Source of the DNA: Candidatus Allofournierella pullicola
Lineage (GTDB): Bacteria; Bacillota; Clostridia; Oscillospirales; Ruminococcaceae
DNA length: 64,000 nucleotides
NCBI GenBank assembly: GCA_019114225.1
Contig: DXFW01000040.1
Span: 1 to 64,000, forward strand
Direction of reading: 5' to 3'
The translations under genes were made by a program, and so were the position numbers. Positions 44,740-53,051 of the stretch are shown in pieces. The notes beneath the pieces were generated by a model that made no database searches, was not told the origin of the DNA, and worked only from the letters and a program-made list of their open reading frames with translations. Position 1 is the first letter of the stretch. Each line of letters begins with the position of its first letter.

Positions 44740-45102
44740 TCAGCGCAGTTCGTCCAGCACGCGCACCAGTTCCGCGCGGTGCGCGGGGTCGGAGCAGCCG
44801 TCGCGGCAAAGCACCTCCAGCACTTCCGCTTCGCTGCCGCCAAACCGCTTTTCGACCAGGTTGTTCAGCTCCACAAGCTGCATCTGGCGGCGGGTCACCA
44901 GCGGCGTCACCGTAAAGTCGGTCCCGCTGCGTTCCAGAACGCCCTTGCTGATCAGCCGCTTGAGCACCGTGTAGGTGGTGTTCTTCGCCCAGTCAAACCG
45001 CTGGCCGGCAATGGCAGCGATCCGGCTGGCCGTGGTGGGGGCCGTCTCCCATACGATCTCCATCAGGTTCCATTCTGCGTCGAACAGCTTTACTGTTTCC
45101 AC
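44740..45102 (-). CDS. BlaI/MecI/CopY-family repressor
   Basis: 120 residues. The winged helix reads LMEIVWETAPTTASRIAAIA, then WAKNTTYTVLKRLISKGVL. The last 40 residues form the dimerisation part. Family members repress beta-lactamase, penicillin-binding protein or copper genes and are usually relieved by a BlaR1 protease. No BlaR1 gene is adjacent, so this is an orphan repressor. A near-perfect dyad at 45289-45307 upstream could be its operator. The start follows GGAAAGGACGGATC. Confidence 0.85.
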   Translation of the reverse strand: METVKLFDAEWNLMEIVWETAPTTASRIAAIAGQRFDWAKNTTYTVLKRLISKGVLERSGTDFTVTPLVTRRQMQLVELNNLVEKRFGGSEAEVLEVLCRDGCSDPAHRAELVRVLDELR

Positions 45103-45288
45103 TGTTGATCCGTCCTTTCCGCCCTGCCACAGGCTATTTTCCGGCAGAAGGGGGCAGTATCCCCTTGTTTACTTTACTATATCATACCCCCCGCCCTTTT
45201 TCAGCATAAAACTTCCCCGCCGGGATTTTTTTGTAACTTTGCACTTAATGCGCCCGCTTTTTGGTAGTCTCTATGACAATAGTAGACG

Positions 45289-45307
45289 ATTTATGTAGTA
45301 CATAAAT
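45289..45307. promoter_or_regulatory. 9-1-9 dyad, candidate BlaI operator
   Basis: ATTTATGTA-G-TACATAAAT is a perfect inverted repeat around one base. It contains TGTA and TACA half-sites like those bound by BlaI/MecI proteins. It lies about 190 bp upstream of the BlaI-like gene. The rest of 45103-45404 holds only AT-rich sequence and the terminator at 45330-45373. Confidence 0.4.
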
Positions 45308-45329
45308 GGACATTTTTATACACAATACA

Positions 45330-45373
45330 CAAAAATAAAGCGCCCCGCAGGCAAAATTGCCCGCGGGGCGAAA
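45330..45373 (-). terminator. Terminator of the COG0523 operon
   Basis: CGCCCCGC and GGCA (45341-45353) pair with TGCC and GCGGGGCG (45358-45370). TTTATTTTTG follows on the minus strand. Confidence 0.75.
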
Positions 45374-45404
45374 ACACTTTATTTGCACGATCAGCGCTCA
45401 GAAC

Positions 45405-46364
45405 TCAGCTGAAGGTGACATAATCCTGCTCCAGAGGCTTGGCCGGCTCCACTTCCAGGGCGGTGAGCACCGGGCCCTTGCCGCCGAACAGCGGGTGGAA
45501 CTGCACACGGACCTTGGCGGTGAGCTTGATCCAGCTGCGCTGGGCCAGCTTTTTGGCGTCGTCGTATTTGCAGGGGAAGCCCACGAACTGGATGTCCTCC
45601 ACGCAGCAGGTCATGGCAAAGCGCCCGGGCACGAACTGGCCCTGGCCCACCCGGGGGGTCTGGCAGACCTGGGCGGTGAAGCGCACCGTCTTGCCGGCGT
45701 ACTTTTCCGGGTCCTCGGAGGCGTCCAGATACCAGATACCAAAATCCTCGTCGCCAATATCGATGACGTCGGCTTCGATGTCAAAGGGCAGTTCGTCGGG
45801 CAGGTCGTCGTACTCCACGCTGCCGTCGGAATACTCATAGGCGATGTCGCACCGGCGGCTGGCCTGGCGCACCGCTTTGTGGATGTAGTCCCGGTCGTCG
45901 GAGGAGCTGACCGCCTCCGCCCGGTTGACCACCAGCAGCTCGCTGGCGCCGAATTTTTCCAACATCAGCTGGCGCATGTTTTCAAAATAGGTGCGGAAGG
46001 TGGTGCCGTCTGCGGTGCAGATGGTCTGGTAGACGAGCCAGTGGGGCGGCAAAGCCTCCATCAGCGCCGAGAGGGGCCACATGCCGTTGTACTCGATGAG
46101 CACCCGGCCCGCGCCGCTCTTTTTGGCTTTCTCTTCCAGAACGTCGGGGGTCAGGTCCGCCTGGGAGTCGATGGTGTCCACCGTGACGCCGCCGAAGGCA
46201 AACTCCTCGGGGCGGTACTCCACCTCACCCTCCTCACAGATCAGCAGCAGGGTCTTGTCGCCGCTGTCGAACTTGGGGTCGTTCATGGTCTCCTGGATGA
46301 AGGTGGTCTTGCCGCTTTCCAGCTGGCCCAGGAACAGGTAGACCGGGATCTCAGTCGCTGCCAT
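45405..46364 (-). CDS. COG0523 GTPase fused to a YcgQ-like (DUF1980) domain
   Basis: 319 residues. The N-terminal half is a G3E-type P-loop GTPase (FLGQLESGKTTF; hydrophobic strand then Glu in ILIEYNGMW-like RVLIEYNGMW). The C-terminal about 120 residues match the YcgQ/DUF1980 family seen with YcgR permeases (GQFVPGRFAMTCCVEDIQF, GFPCKYD, HPLFGGKGPVLTALEVEPA). In B. subtilis the separate YciC and YcgQ/YcgR proteins relate to zinc starvation. The usual CxCC metal motif of COG0523 is absent in this GTPase. The start at 46364 follows AAAGGAGAGACGAAG. It is coupled (14-bp gap) behind a His-rich COG0523 gene, which suggests joint work in metal handling. Confidence 0.8.
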   Translation of the reverse strand: MAATEIPVYLFLGQLESGKTTFIQETMNDPKFDSGDKTLLLICEEGEVEYRPEEFAFGGVTVDTIDSQADLTPDVLEEKAKKSGAGRVLIEYNGMWPLSALMEALPPHWLVYQTICTADGTTFRTYFENMRQLMLEKFGASELLVVNRAEAVSSSDDRDYIHKAVRQASRRCDIAYEYSDGSVEYDDLPDELPFDIEADVIDIGDEDFGIWYLDASEDPEKYAGKTVRFTAQVCQTPRVGQGQFVPGRFAMTCCVEDIQFVGFPCKYDDAKKLAQRSWIKLTAKVRVQFHPLFGGKGPVLTALEVEPAKPLEQDYVTFS

Positions 46365-46378
46365 TCTTCGTCTCTCCT

Positions 46379-47479
46379 TTACGCTAGGTGGAAGATCAGT
46401 TCCAGCGCCGGCTCGTTCAGCTTTGCGCCGATGACACACAGCCGGCCGGTCACGTCGGCGGCGCCGGTGCGCACATCCGCCTCGCCGGGCACATAGTCAA
46501 AGTGGATCCACTCGCCCTCGCCGGGCAGAATGCCCTTGGCCCGCAGGATGGTGCCGTACTTGCCGGTGTCCAGGGCGGCCAGGGCGGCCTTTACCTCGTC
46601 GGCGGTGAACTTGCGGGCAGTCTCGCGGCCAAAGCTGGAGAACACCTCGTCGGCATGATGGTGGTGATGGTCGTGGCCGCAGGAGCAGTGCTCATCGTGG
46701 TCATGGTGGTGCTCATGGTCATGGCCGCAGCCGCAATGCTCGTCGTGGTCGTGATCGTGATGATGGTCGTGGTCATGGCCGCACTCACAGTGCTCGTCAT
46801 GGTCGTGGTGGTGCTCATGCTCATGTTCGTGCTCGTGGTCGTGCTCGGCCAGGGTCTGGGCCAGCAGCTTTGCCACAAAGTCCTGCCCTTCCTCGATGGC
46901 GGCCAGGATCTGCGCGCCGGAGAGCTGGGCCCAGTCGGTGGTGATGATGACCGCGTCGGGGTTGACGGTGCGCAGCAGCGCCACCGCGTCGGCCACCTTC
47001 TGCTCGCTGGCAGAGCCGGTGCGGCTGAGGATGACGGCGTTGGCGTGGGAGACCTGGTCGTTGTAGAACTCGCCGAAGTTCTTCATGTACATCTTGACCT
47101 TGTTCACGTCCGCCACGGTGGCAAAGCAGTTCAGCTTCACGTCCCGCTCGCCGGCCACGGCGGCCACGGCGCGGGTCACGTCGCTGAGCTTGCCCACGCC
47201 GGAGGGCTCGATGAGGATACGGTCGGGGGCGAACTGGTCGATGACCTTCTTCAGCGCCTCGCGGAAGTCGCCCACCAGGCTGCAGCAGATACAGCCGGAA
47301 TTCATCTCGGTGATCTCAATGCCTGCGTCCTTCAGAAAGCCGCCGTCAATGCCGATCTCGCCGAACTCGTTCTCGATGAGCACCAGCTTCTGGCCGGCGT
47401 AGGCCTCGCTGATGAGTTTTTTGATAAGGGTGGTCTTGCCGGCACCCAGAAAACCGGAAAAAATATCAATTTTGGTCAT
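46379..47479 (-). CDS. COG0523 (CobW/ZigA-like) metallochaperone GTPase, His-rich
   Basis: 366 residues. Walker A is GFLGAGKTTLIKKL. The metal-binding GCICC motif is near residue 66, and ILIEPSGVG follows. Residues about 211-280 are almost wholly His, Asp, Glu, Cys and Gly in a repeated HDHDEHCxCGHDH pattern with three CxCG units, an unusually large metal-binding stretch. The C-terminal CobW_C domain (GRETARKF, ILRAKGILP) is complete. Such proteins deliver zinc or another divalent metal to target enzymes under GTP control. The start at 47479 is preferred over 47488, which is too close to AAAGGAG. It is the first gene of the pair with the DUF1980 fusion. Confidence 0.9.
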   Translation of the reverse strand: MTKIDIFSGFLGAGKTTLIKKLISEAYAGQKLVLIENEFGEIGIDGGFLKDAGIEITEMNSGCICCSLVGDFREALKKVIDQFAPDRILIEPSGVGKLSDVTRAVAAVAGERDVKLNCFATVADVNKVKMYMKNFGEFYNDQVSHANAVILSRTGSASEQKVADAVALLRTVNPDAVIITTDWAQLSGAQILAAIEEGQDFVAKLLAQTLAEHDHEHEHEHEHHHDHDEHCECGHDHDHHHDHDHDEHCGCGHDHEHHHDHDEHCSCGHDHHHHHADEVFSSFGRETARKFTADEVKAALAALDTGKYGTILRAKGILPGEGEWIHFDYVPGEADVRTGAADVTGRLCVIGAKLNEPALELIFHLA

Positions 47480-47605
47480 GGTTTCCATCTCTCCTTTTAT
47501 CCATCCCGGAAAAGGCCCGCGGCGCCGGCAAAAGGGCGCTGCGGGCGGCAATGCTCCAACTTTTATTATACCCGTTTTGTCAACACCCGCACCGGGTTGG
47601 GGGCT

Positions 47606-47633
47606 TTGCAACGGGGCTTTAGCGTGCTACAAT
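47606..47633 (+). promoter_or_regulatory. Promoter of the Xaa-Pro peptidase gene
   Basis: TTGCAA, a 16-bp spacer and TACAAT on the plus strand, about 70 bases ahead of the start. Confidence 0.55.
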
Positions 47634-47701
47634 AGAAGCGGTCGTTTTTGATCGAAGCGCTCTGCGCTCATTGCATTATTTGAGAATCGAGGTTTTGTTT
47701 T

Positions 47702-49489
47702 ATGCAGACCACCAACGAAAAGATCGCGCTGCTGCGCGCCGCCATGAAGGCCGCCGGCGCCAATGCCTGCCTCATCCCCTCCTCCGATCCCCACATCAGC
47801 GAGTATCTGCCCGCCCACTGGTCCGCCCGCCGCTACTTCTCCGGCTTCACCGGCAGCGTGGGCAATCTGGTGGTCACCGAGACCGCCAGCGCCCTGTGGG
47901 TGGACGGCCGCTACTTTGTGCAGGCCGCCCATCAGCTGGAGGGCAGTGAGATCGTGCTGCAGAAAATGGGCGTGGAAGGCGTACCCACCCTGATGGAGTA
48001 CCTGACCGACGCTCTGGGCGAGGGGCAGGTGCTGGCGGTGGACGGCATGGTCACCGCCACCTCCACCATGAAGGAGCTGCAGAAGGCTCTGGCCAAGAAG
48101 GGCGCCACCGTCAAGAGCGTGGACCTGGTGGAGGGCAACTGGCCTGACCGGCCCGCCGTGCCTGCCAGCCAGGCCTTCCTGCTGGACGAAGCCTATGCCG
48201 GTCGCAGCGCCGCCGAAAAGCTGGCCGACCTGCGGGCGGAATTGGCGAAAAAGGACGCGAGCGCCATGGTGGTCTGTCGTCTGGACAGCGTTGCCTGGCT
48301 TTTGAACCTGCGCGCCGCCGACCTGGACTGCACACCCTTCGCCCTGGCCTACTGCTTCGTGACCCCGGATGACGCCATCCTCTTCATCAACACCGCCCGC
48401 CTGCCCGCCGAGGCCGTGGAGGCTTTGAGCCGCCAGGGCGTGCGGGTCACCGACTACGACCATCTGCTGGGCGCGCTCACCGGCTATCACCACGTTCAGA
48501 CGGTGCTGGTGGACGAAGCGGGCACCAACTGGGCGGTGTACTCCGCTCTGGCGGAGAATCCGGTATTCACCCTGAAGGCGGGCGAGGACCCCATCCAGGC
48601 GCTGAAGGGCGTGAAGAACCCGGTGGAGATCGAAAACCTGAAGAACGCCCATGTGAAGGACGGCGTGGCCATGGTGAAGTTCCAGATGTGGCTGGAGGAA
48701 AAGATGGCCGCGGGCGAGGCCGTGACCGAGGTGAATGTGGACGAAAAGCTGATGGCTCTGCGGGGCGAGCAGGCTCTGAACATCGGTGTCAGCTTCGACA
48801 CCATCGCCGCCTACGGCGCCAACGCCGCCATGATGCACTACCACGCCACCCCGGCGGGCTGCACCACCCTGACCCCCAAGGGCTTTTTGCTGGTGGACTG
48901 CGGCGGCCAGTATCTGGACGGCACCACCGACATCACCCGCACCTACGCTCTGGGCGAGCTGACCGACAACGAGCGCACCTACTACACCTACGTGCTCAAG
49001 AGCCACATCGACATGGCGAAGCTGCAGTTCTTGAACACCTGCACCGGCGGCAATCTGGACGTGATCGCCCGCGCTCCGGTGTGGGCCCACGGCATTGACT
49101 ACCGCTGCGGCACCGGCCACGGCGTGGGCTTTGTGGGCGGCGTGCACGAAGGCCCTCACAACCTGCGTATCACCAACCAGGTGAAGTTCATGCCCGGCAT
49201 GATCGTCACCGACGAGCCCGGTATTTACGAAGAGGGCGAAGTGGGCATCCGCATTGAAAACGAGCTGCTGTGCTGCGAGCGGGTGAAGAACCAGTACGGC
49301 CAGTTCCTGGGCTTTGAGCCGGTGACCTACTGCCCCATCGACCTGACCCCCGTGCGGCCCGAGCTGCTGGACGCGGAGGAAAAGGAGTGGCTGAACGCCT
49401 TCCACCAGATGGTGCGGGAGAAGCTGACCCCCCATCTGAACGCCGCCGAGGCGGCCTGGCTGGCGGAAAAGACCAAGGCTCTGGCGTAA
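47702..49489 (+). CDS. Xaa-Pro aminopeptidase (M24B)
   Basis: 595 residues, the long three-domain form. Two creatinase-like N-terminal domains precede the pita-bread catalytic domain. The metal ligands can be placed as Asp in LVDCGGQYLDGTTDITR (both Asp), His in GTGHGVGF, Glu in DEPGIYEEG and Glu in IRIENELL. It removes an N-terminal residue before proline. There is no signal peptide, so it is cytosolic. It is a single gene with its own promoter and a hairpin terminator after it. Confidence 0.92.
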   Translation: MQTTNEKIALLRAAMKAAGANACLIPSSDPHISEYLPAHWSARRYFSGFTGSVGNLVVTETASALWVDGRYFVQAAHQLEGSEIVLQKMGVEGVPTLMEYLTDALGEGQVLAVDGMVTATSTMKELQKALAKKGATVKSVDLVEGNWPDRPAVPASQAFLLDEAYAGRSAAEKLADLRAELAKKDASAMVVCRLDSVAWLLNLRAADLDCTPFALAYCFVTPDDAILFINTARLPAEAVEALSRQGVRVTDYDHLLGALTGYHHVQTVLVDEAGTNWAVYSALAENPVFTLKAGEDPIQALKGVKNPVEIENLKNAHVKDGVAMVKFQMWLEEKMAAGEAVTEVNVDEKLMALRGEQALNIGVSFDTIAAYGANAAMMHYHATPAGCTTLTPKGFLLVDCGGQYLDGTTDITRTYALGELTDNERTYYTYVLKSHIDMAKLQFLNTCTGGNLDVIARAPVWAHGIDYRCGTGHGVGFVGGVHEGPHNLRITNQVKFMPGMIVTDEPGIYEEGEVGIRIENELLCCERVKNQYGQFLGFEPVTYCPIDLTPVRPELLDAEEKEWLNAFHQMVREKLTPHLNAAEAAWLAEKTKALA

Positions 49490-49495
49490 GCTAAG

Positions 49496-49531
49496 AAAAA
49501 GTGCTGTCCCTCATGGGGCAGCACTTTTTTT
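49496..49531. terminator. Terminator of the peptidase gene, overlapping the dedA end
   Basis: AAAAAGTGCTG (49496-49506) pairs with its complement in CAGCACTTTTT, followed by a run of Ts on the plus strand. The last codons of the converging DedA gene lie inside it. Confidence 0.8.
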
Positions 49532-50137
49532 GTCTCTCTTTTTCATTAGCCTGCGCAGCAACAGCACCGCCGCCGCGGCCACCAGCACCCAGCGCACTGC
49601 GCCGGAGCCGTCCGCAAAGCGGCGGGCCAGCAGCGCCCAGCTCTCCCCTGCCGCCGCGCCCAGGTGCACCAGAACGGCGTTCCAGACAAAGCTGCCCGCC
49701 GTGGTGTAGAGCAGAAAGCGCACCAGGTTCATCCGGGCCATGCCCGCGGGGATGGAGATGAGGCTGCGCAGAATGGGCACACAGCGGCAGAAAAGCACCG
49801 TCTTTGCGCCCTTTTTCTCGAACCAGCCGGCGGCCCGGGCGGCGGCTTCGGCGTCAAAGCCCAGCCGCTTGCCCCAGGGCCCCGCCAGCAGCGCGTTCAT
49901 CCGCTGGCCGCCCAGCGCCCGGCCCACTCCGTAGAGGGCCAGCGCCCCCGCCACCGCCCCCAGGGTGGCCCAGGCCACCACCCACCACACGTCCAGCGCG
50001 GTGCGGGTGGTGAGGAAGCCGCCGAAGGTGAGGATGACCTCCGAGGGGATGGGCGGAAAGAGGTTTTCCACCGCGATGAGCAAGGCCATGCCCGGATAGC
50101 CGAAGTCCTCCATCACATTCACGATAAACTGCTCCAT
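49511..50137 (-). CDS. DedA-family (VTT domain) membrane protein
   Basis: 208 residues with about five hydrophobic segments. The start NLFPPIPSEVILTFGGFL and the later FCRCVPILRSLISIPAGMARM are hallmark DedA motifs with the essential acidic and Arg residues. Members flip undecaprenyl phosphate or phosphatidylethanolamine and keep the envelope stable. The start follows AAAGGGGGCGG. It is a single gene, 102 bp downstream of the DUF1275 gene on the same strand with a terminator between. Confidence 0.88.
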   Translation of the reverse strand: MEQFIVNVMEDFGYPGMALLIAVENLFPPIPSEVILTFGGFLTTRTALDVWWVVAWATLGAVAGALALYGVGRALGGQRMNALLAGPWGKRLGFDAEAAARAAGWFEKKGAKTVLFCRCVPILRSLISIPAGMARMNLVRFLLYTTAGSFVWNAVLVHLGAAAGESWALLARRFADGSGAVRWVLVAAAAVLLLRRLMKKRDKKSAAP

Positions 50138-50193
50138 GCCGCCGCCCCCTTTGGATACAGTCTATTCGGGCCGGGCAAAAAAATATGAACGCA

Positions 50194-50230
50194 GAAAAGC
50201 GGCCGCCCCGGCAAACCCGGAGCGGCCGCT
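50194..50230 (-). terminator. Terminator of the DUF1275 gene
   Basis: AGCGGCCGC (50198-50206) pairs with 50222-50230. TTTTCTGC follows on the minus strand. Confidence 0.75.
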
Positions 50231-50239
50231 CTTTGCTTT

Positions 50240-50926
50240 TTATTCCCGGCTGGTCACTTCGGCCCGGCTTAAGCTCACCAGCACCACCGCCAGCAGCACA
50301 CAGGCCGCCAGCACCGACCACTGGCCCAGAGGCCCGGCCAGCACCGCGCTCACCGCCGCGCCGGCGATGAAGGCCGCGATGACCTGATAATAGCGCAGGC
50401 TGGAGCGCAAAATGCCCCGGTCGTGGGTCTGGAAGTACTGATACAGCAGCTCGGTGCCGCTGCGCAGGTTGCCGGTGCACATGGTGGTGGCGTAGGCCTT
50501 GCCGTGCACCCGGCGGAAGCTCTCCACCTGCAAAGCACAGACGAAGCTCACCGCCCAGTTCACCGCCATATCCCACACGCCGCCCAGCGGCGCGAACGCC
50601 GCGGCGGCCAGAACACCGATCTCCAGCGCCAGCACCCACTGGCGCCAGTGCACCCGGGCGGACGGGGCCGCTTTGCCCCGGCGGCGGATGGCCTCCGCCG
50701 CCAGCACGCCCAGAAAGAAGGCGAAGATGGGCGGCAGATATTTGGCCGCGGCGGCCCAGTCGCCCGCCGCCAGCTTTACGCCCAGCAGAACCATGTTGCC
50801 GGTCTCGGCGTTGGCGAATACTCCGCCCCGGCACAGGTAGGTGTAGGCGTCCAGATAGCCGCCCGCCAGCGCCAGCACAAGGCCCACCCGCAGCGCTTCG
50901 CTGGTCTGCACCCGCTGTTCGGTCAT
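50240..50926 (-). CDS. YoaK/DUF1275 family membrane protein
   Basis: 228 residues with six hydrophobic segments. The family start GGYLDAYTYLCRGGVFANAETGNMV and the middle CALQVESFRRVHGKAYATTMCTGNLRSGTELL are conserved. The function of this family is not known; it is a likely transporter or membrane sensor. The start at 50926 follows GGGGAGAGAAACAA. Confidence 0.88.
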   Translation of the reverse strand: MTEQRVQTSEALRVGLVLALAGGYLDAYTYLCRGGVFANAETGNMVLLGVKLAAGDWAAAAKYLPPIFAFFLGVLAAEAIRRRGKAAPSARVHWRQWVLALEIGVLAAAAFAPLGGVWDMAVNWAVSFVCALQVESFRRVHGKAYATTMCTGNLRSGTELLYQYFQTHDRGILRSSLRYYQVIAAFIAGAAVSAVLAGPLGQWSVLAACVLLAVVLVSLSRAEVTSRE

Positions 50927-51010
50927 TTGTTTCTCTCCCCTCTTTTTTACCCTTAAAGCAGCGCCGCACCATCCACGGCGAACGCCGCCTGGAAGAATGC
51001 CGTACCACCT

Positions 51011-51040
51011 CAAAAATGGCCCCCGGTCTCCCGGGGGCCA
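51011..51040 (-). terminator. Terminator of pckG
   Basis: A 10-bp GC stem with a TCTC loop (about 51017-51040). ATTTTTGAGG follows on the minus strand. Confidence 0.8.
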
Positions 51041-51064
51041 CAGCTTGCTCAGCAGGGGTATGGT

Positions 51065-52843
51065 TTACTTGGACAGACGCTCGCGCAGGGCAGCCAGCTG
51101 CTTGTGCAGCTCAGCGGGAACGCGCTCGCCGATCTCGTTGTAGAGGGCCTCGACGCCGTCGCAGTCCTCCAGCCACAGGTCCTTGTCCACGCTCAGCAGG
51201 CCCTTGACGGTATCCAGAGTGATGTCGTCCAGGCCGGTGATGTCGATGTCCTCGGCGTTGGGCAGGTAGCCGATGGGGGTCTCCACGGCGTCCACTTCGC
51301 CCTTGCAGCGCTTCAGCATCCACATCAGCACACGCATGTTGTCGCCGAAGCCGGGCCAGATGAAGTGGCCTTCGTCATCGGTGCGGAACCAGTTGACGTG
51401 GAAGATCTTGGGAGCCTTGTCGCCCAGCTTCTCGCCCATCTCGATCCAGTGGCCGAAGTAGTCGCCCATGTTGTAGCCGGTGAAGGGGCGCATGGCCATG
51501 GGATCGCGGCGCACGACGCCCACGGCGCCGGCGGCGGCAGCGGTGGTTTCGGAGGCCATGGCGCTGCCCACATACACGCCGTGGTTCCAGTCAAAGCTCT
51601 GGAACACCAGCGGAGCGGTCTTGGCGCGGCGGCCGCCGAACACCATGGCGGTGACAGGCACGCCGCCCGGGTTGTTGAACTCCTTGCTCAGGCAGGGGCA
51701 GTTCACAGCGGGAGCGGTGAAGCGGCTGTTGGGATGGGCCAGCTTGTTGCCTTCGGCCACCCACTCCTTGCCGTTGACCTTCTTGCCGGTCCACTCTTCG
51801 GCGTTCTCGGGAGGATTCTTGTCCAGGCCTTCCCACCACACGGTGTTGTTGTCCAGATTGTGGGCAACGTTGGTGAAGATGGTGTTCTTCATGGTGGTGT
51901 GCAGGGCGTTGGGGTTGGACTTCTCGTTGGTGCCGGGGGCAACGCCGAAGAAGCCGTTCTCGGGGTTGATGGCGTAGAGGCGGCCGTCCTCACCGATGTG
52001 CATCCAGGCGATGTCGTCGCCGACGGTCCAGACCTTGTAGCCCTGCTTGGCGTAGACCTCGGGCGGGATCAGCATGGCCAGGTTGGTCTTGCCGCAGGCA
52101 GAGGGGAAGGCGGCGGTGATGTACTCCACATGGCCGGTGGGATCCTCAATGCCCAGGATCAGCATATGCTCGGCCATCCAGCCTTCCTTCAGGCCCTGAT
52201 AGCTGGCGATACGCAGCGCAAAGCACTTCTTGCCCAGCAGCACGTTGCCGCCGTAGCCGGAGTTGATGGACCAGATGGTGTTCTCTTCGGGGAACTGCAC
52301 GATGTAGCGGTTCTCCTCTTCCATCTTGGCCTTGGAGTGCAGGCCGCGGACGAAGTCGTTGGAATCGCCCAGCTGATCCAGAGCCTGCTTGCCCATGCGG
52401 GTCATGATGTCCATGTTCATGACCACGTAGATGGAGTCGGTCAGCTCAATGCCCACCTTGCTGAAGGGGCTGCCGATGGGGCCCATGCAGTAGGGCAGAA
52501 CGTACATGGTGCGGCCCTTCATGCAGCCGTCGTACATGGGGATCAGCTTGGCCTTCATCTCGCTGGTTTCCATCCAGTTGTTGATGGGGGCGGCGTCCTC
52601 ACGCTTCTTGGTGCAGATGTAGGTGCGGCCTTCCACGCGGGCAACGTCGTTCACCGCGGTGTGATGCAGCACACAGCCGGGCAGCAGCTCCTCGTTCAGG
52701 GGGACCATCTCACCGGTCTTGAAGCTCTCTTCCCGCAGGGCGGTGAGCTGCTCCTCGCTGCCGTCGATCCACACGACCTTGTCGGGCTTCACCAGGGCGA
52801 CCATTTCGTCCAGCCAGGTCAGAACATGCTTGTTCGTTGTCAT
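51065..52843 (-). CDS. pckG: Phosphoenolpyruvate carboxykinase (GTP)
   Basis: 592 residues, full length. It interconverts oxaloacetate and PEP with GTP/GDP. The hyper-reactive Cys P-loop is FPSACGKTNLAML, and MVFGGRRAKTAPLVF, WTVGDDIAWM and FNNPGGVPVTAMV are conserved. In anaerobic gut Bacillota it often runs in the PEP-to-oxaloacetate direction. Codon choice is strongly biased, as in a highly expressed gene. It has its own promoter at 52938-52966 and a terminator. Confidence 0.97.
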   Translation of the reverse strand: MTTNKHVLTWLDEMVALVKPDKVVWIDGSEEQLTALREESFKTGEMVPLNEELLPGCVLHHTAVNDVARVEGRTYICTKKREDAAPINNWMETSEMKAKLIPMYDGCMKGRTMYVLPYCMGPIGSPFSKVGIELTDSIYVVMNMDIMTRMGKQALDQLGDSNDFVRGLHSKAKMEEENRYIVQFPEENTIWSINSGYGGNVLLGKKCFALRIASYQGLKEGWMAEHMLILGIEDPTGHVEYITAAFPSACGKTNLAMLIPPEVYAKQGYKVWTVGDDIAWMHIGEDGRLYAINPENGFFGVAPGTNEKSNPNALHTTMKNTIFTNVAHNLDNNTVWWEGLDKNPPENAEEWTGKKVNGKEWVAEGNKLAHPNSRFTAPAVNCPCLSKEFNNPGGVPVTAMVFGGRRAKTAPLVFQSFDWNHGVYVGSAMASETTAAAAGAVGVVRRDPMAMRPFTGYNMGDYFGHWIEMGEKLGDKAPKIFHVNWFRTDDEGHFIWPGFGDNMRVLMWMLKRCKGEVDAVETPIGYLPNAEDIDITGLDDITLDTVKGLLSVDKDLWLEDCDGVEALYNEIGERVPAELHKQLAALRERLSK

Positions 52844-52937
52844 ACGCTTTCACCAATCCTCTCATGATGTTCGGGGGCAAACTGCGCCGCGAAAAGGCGG
52901 CGATGAAAAAAGTTTGCCATTTGCACCCATTGTAATC

Positions 52938-52966
52938 ATTATACTTCTGCGGGTGCAAAACGGCAA
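52938..52966 (-). promoter_or_regulatory. Promoter of pckG
   Basis: TTGCCG, a 17-bp spacer and TATAAT on the minus strand. It gives a leader of about 85 nt. Confidence 0.75.
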
Positions 52967-53051
52967 TGAATTTTGTGTTAAAAAACCGAAAGTGCAAAAG
53001 TTTTCCGTTCCGCTTAAAACTTTGACTATTTTTTGACGATTTCCGTTTGTT

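Noticed and set aside
46640-46850. Apparent tandem repeat (CATGGTC/GTGGTGATG units), CRISPR-like at first sight
   Set aside because: It is the codon pattern of the His/Asp-rich stretch of the COG0523 protein; units are irregular and there are no spacers.
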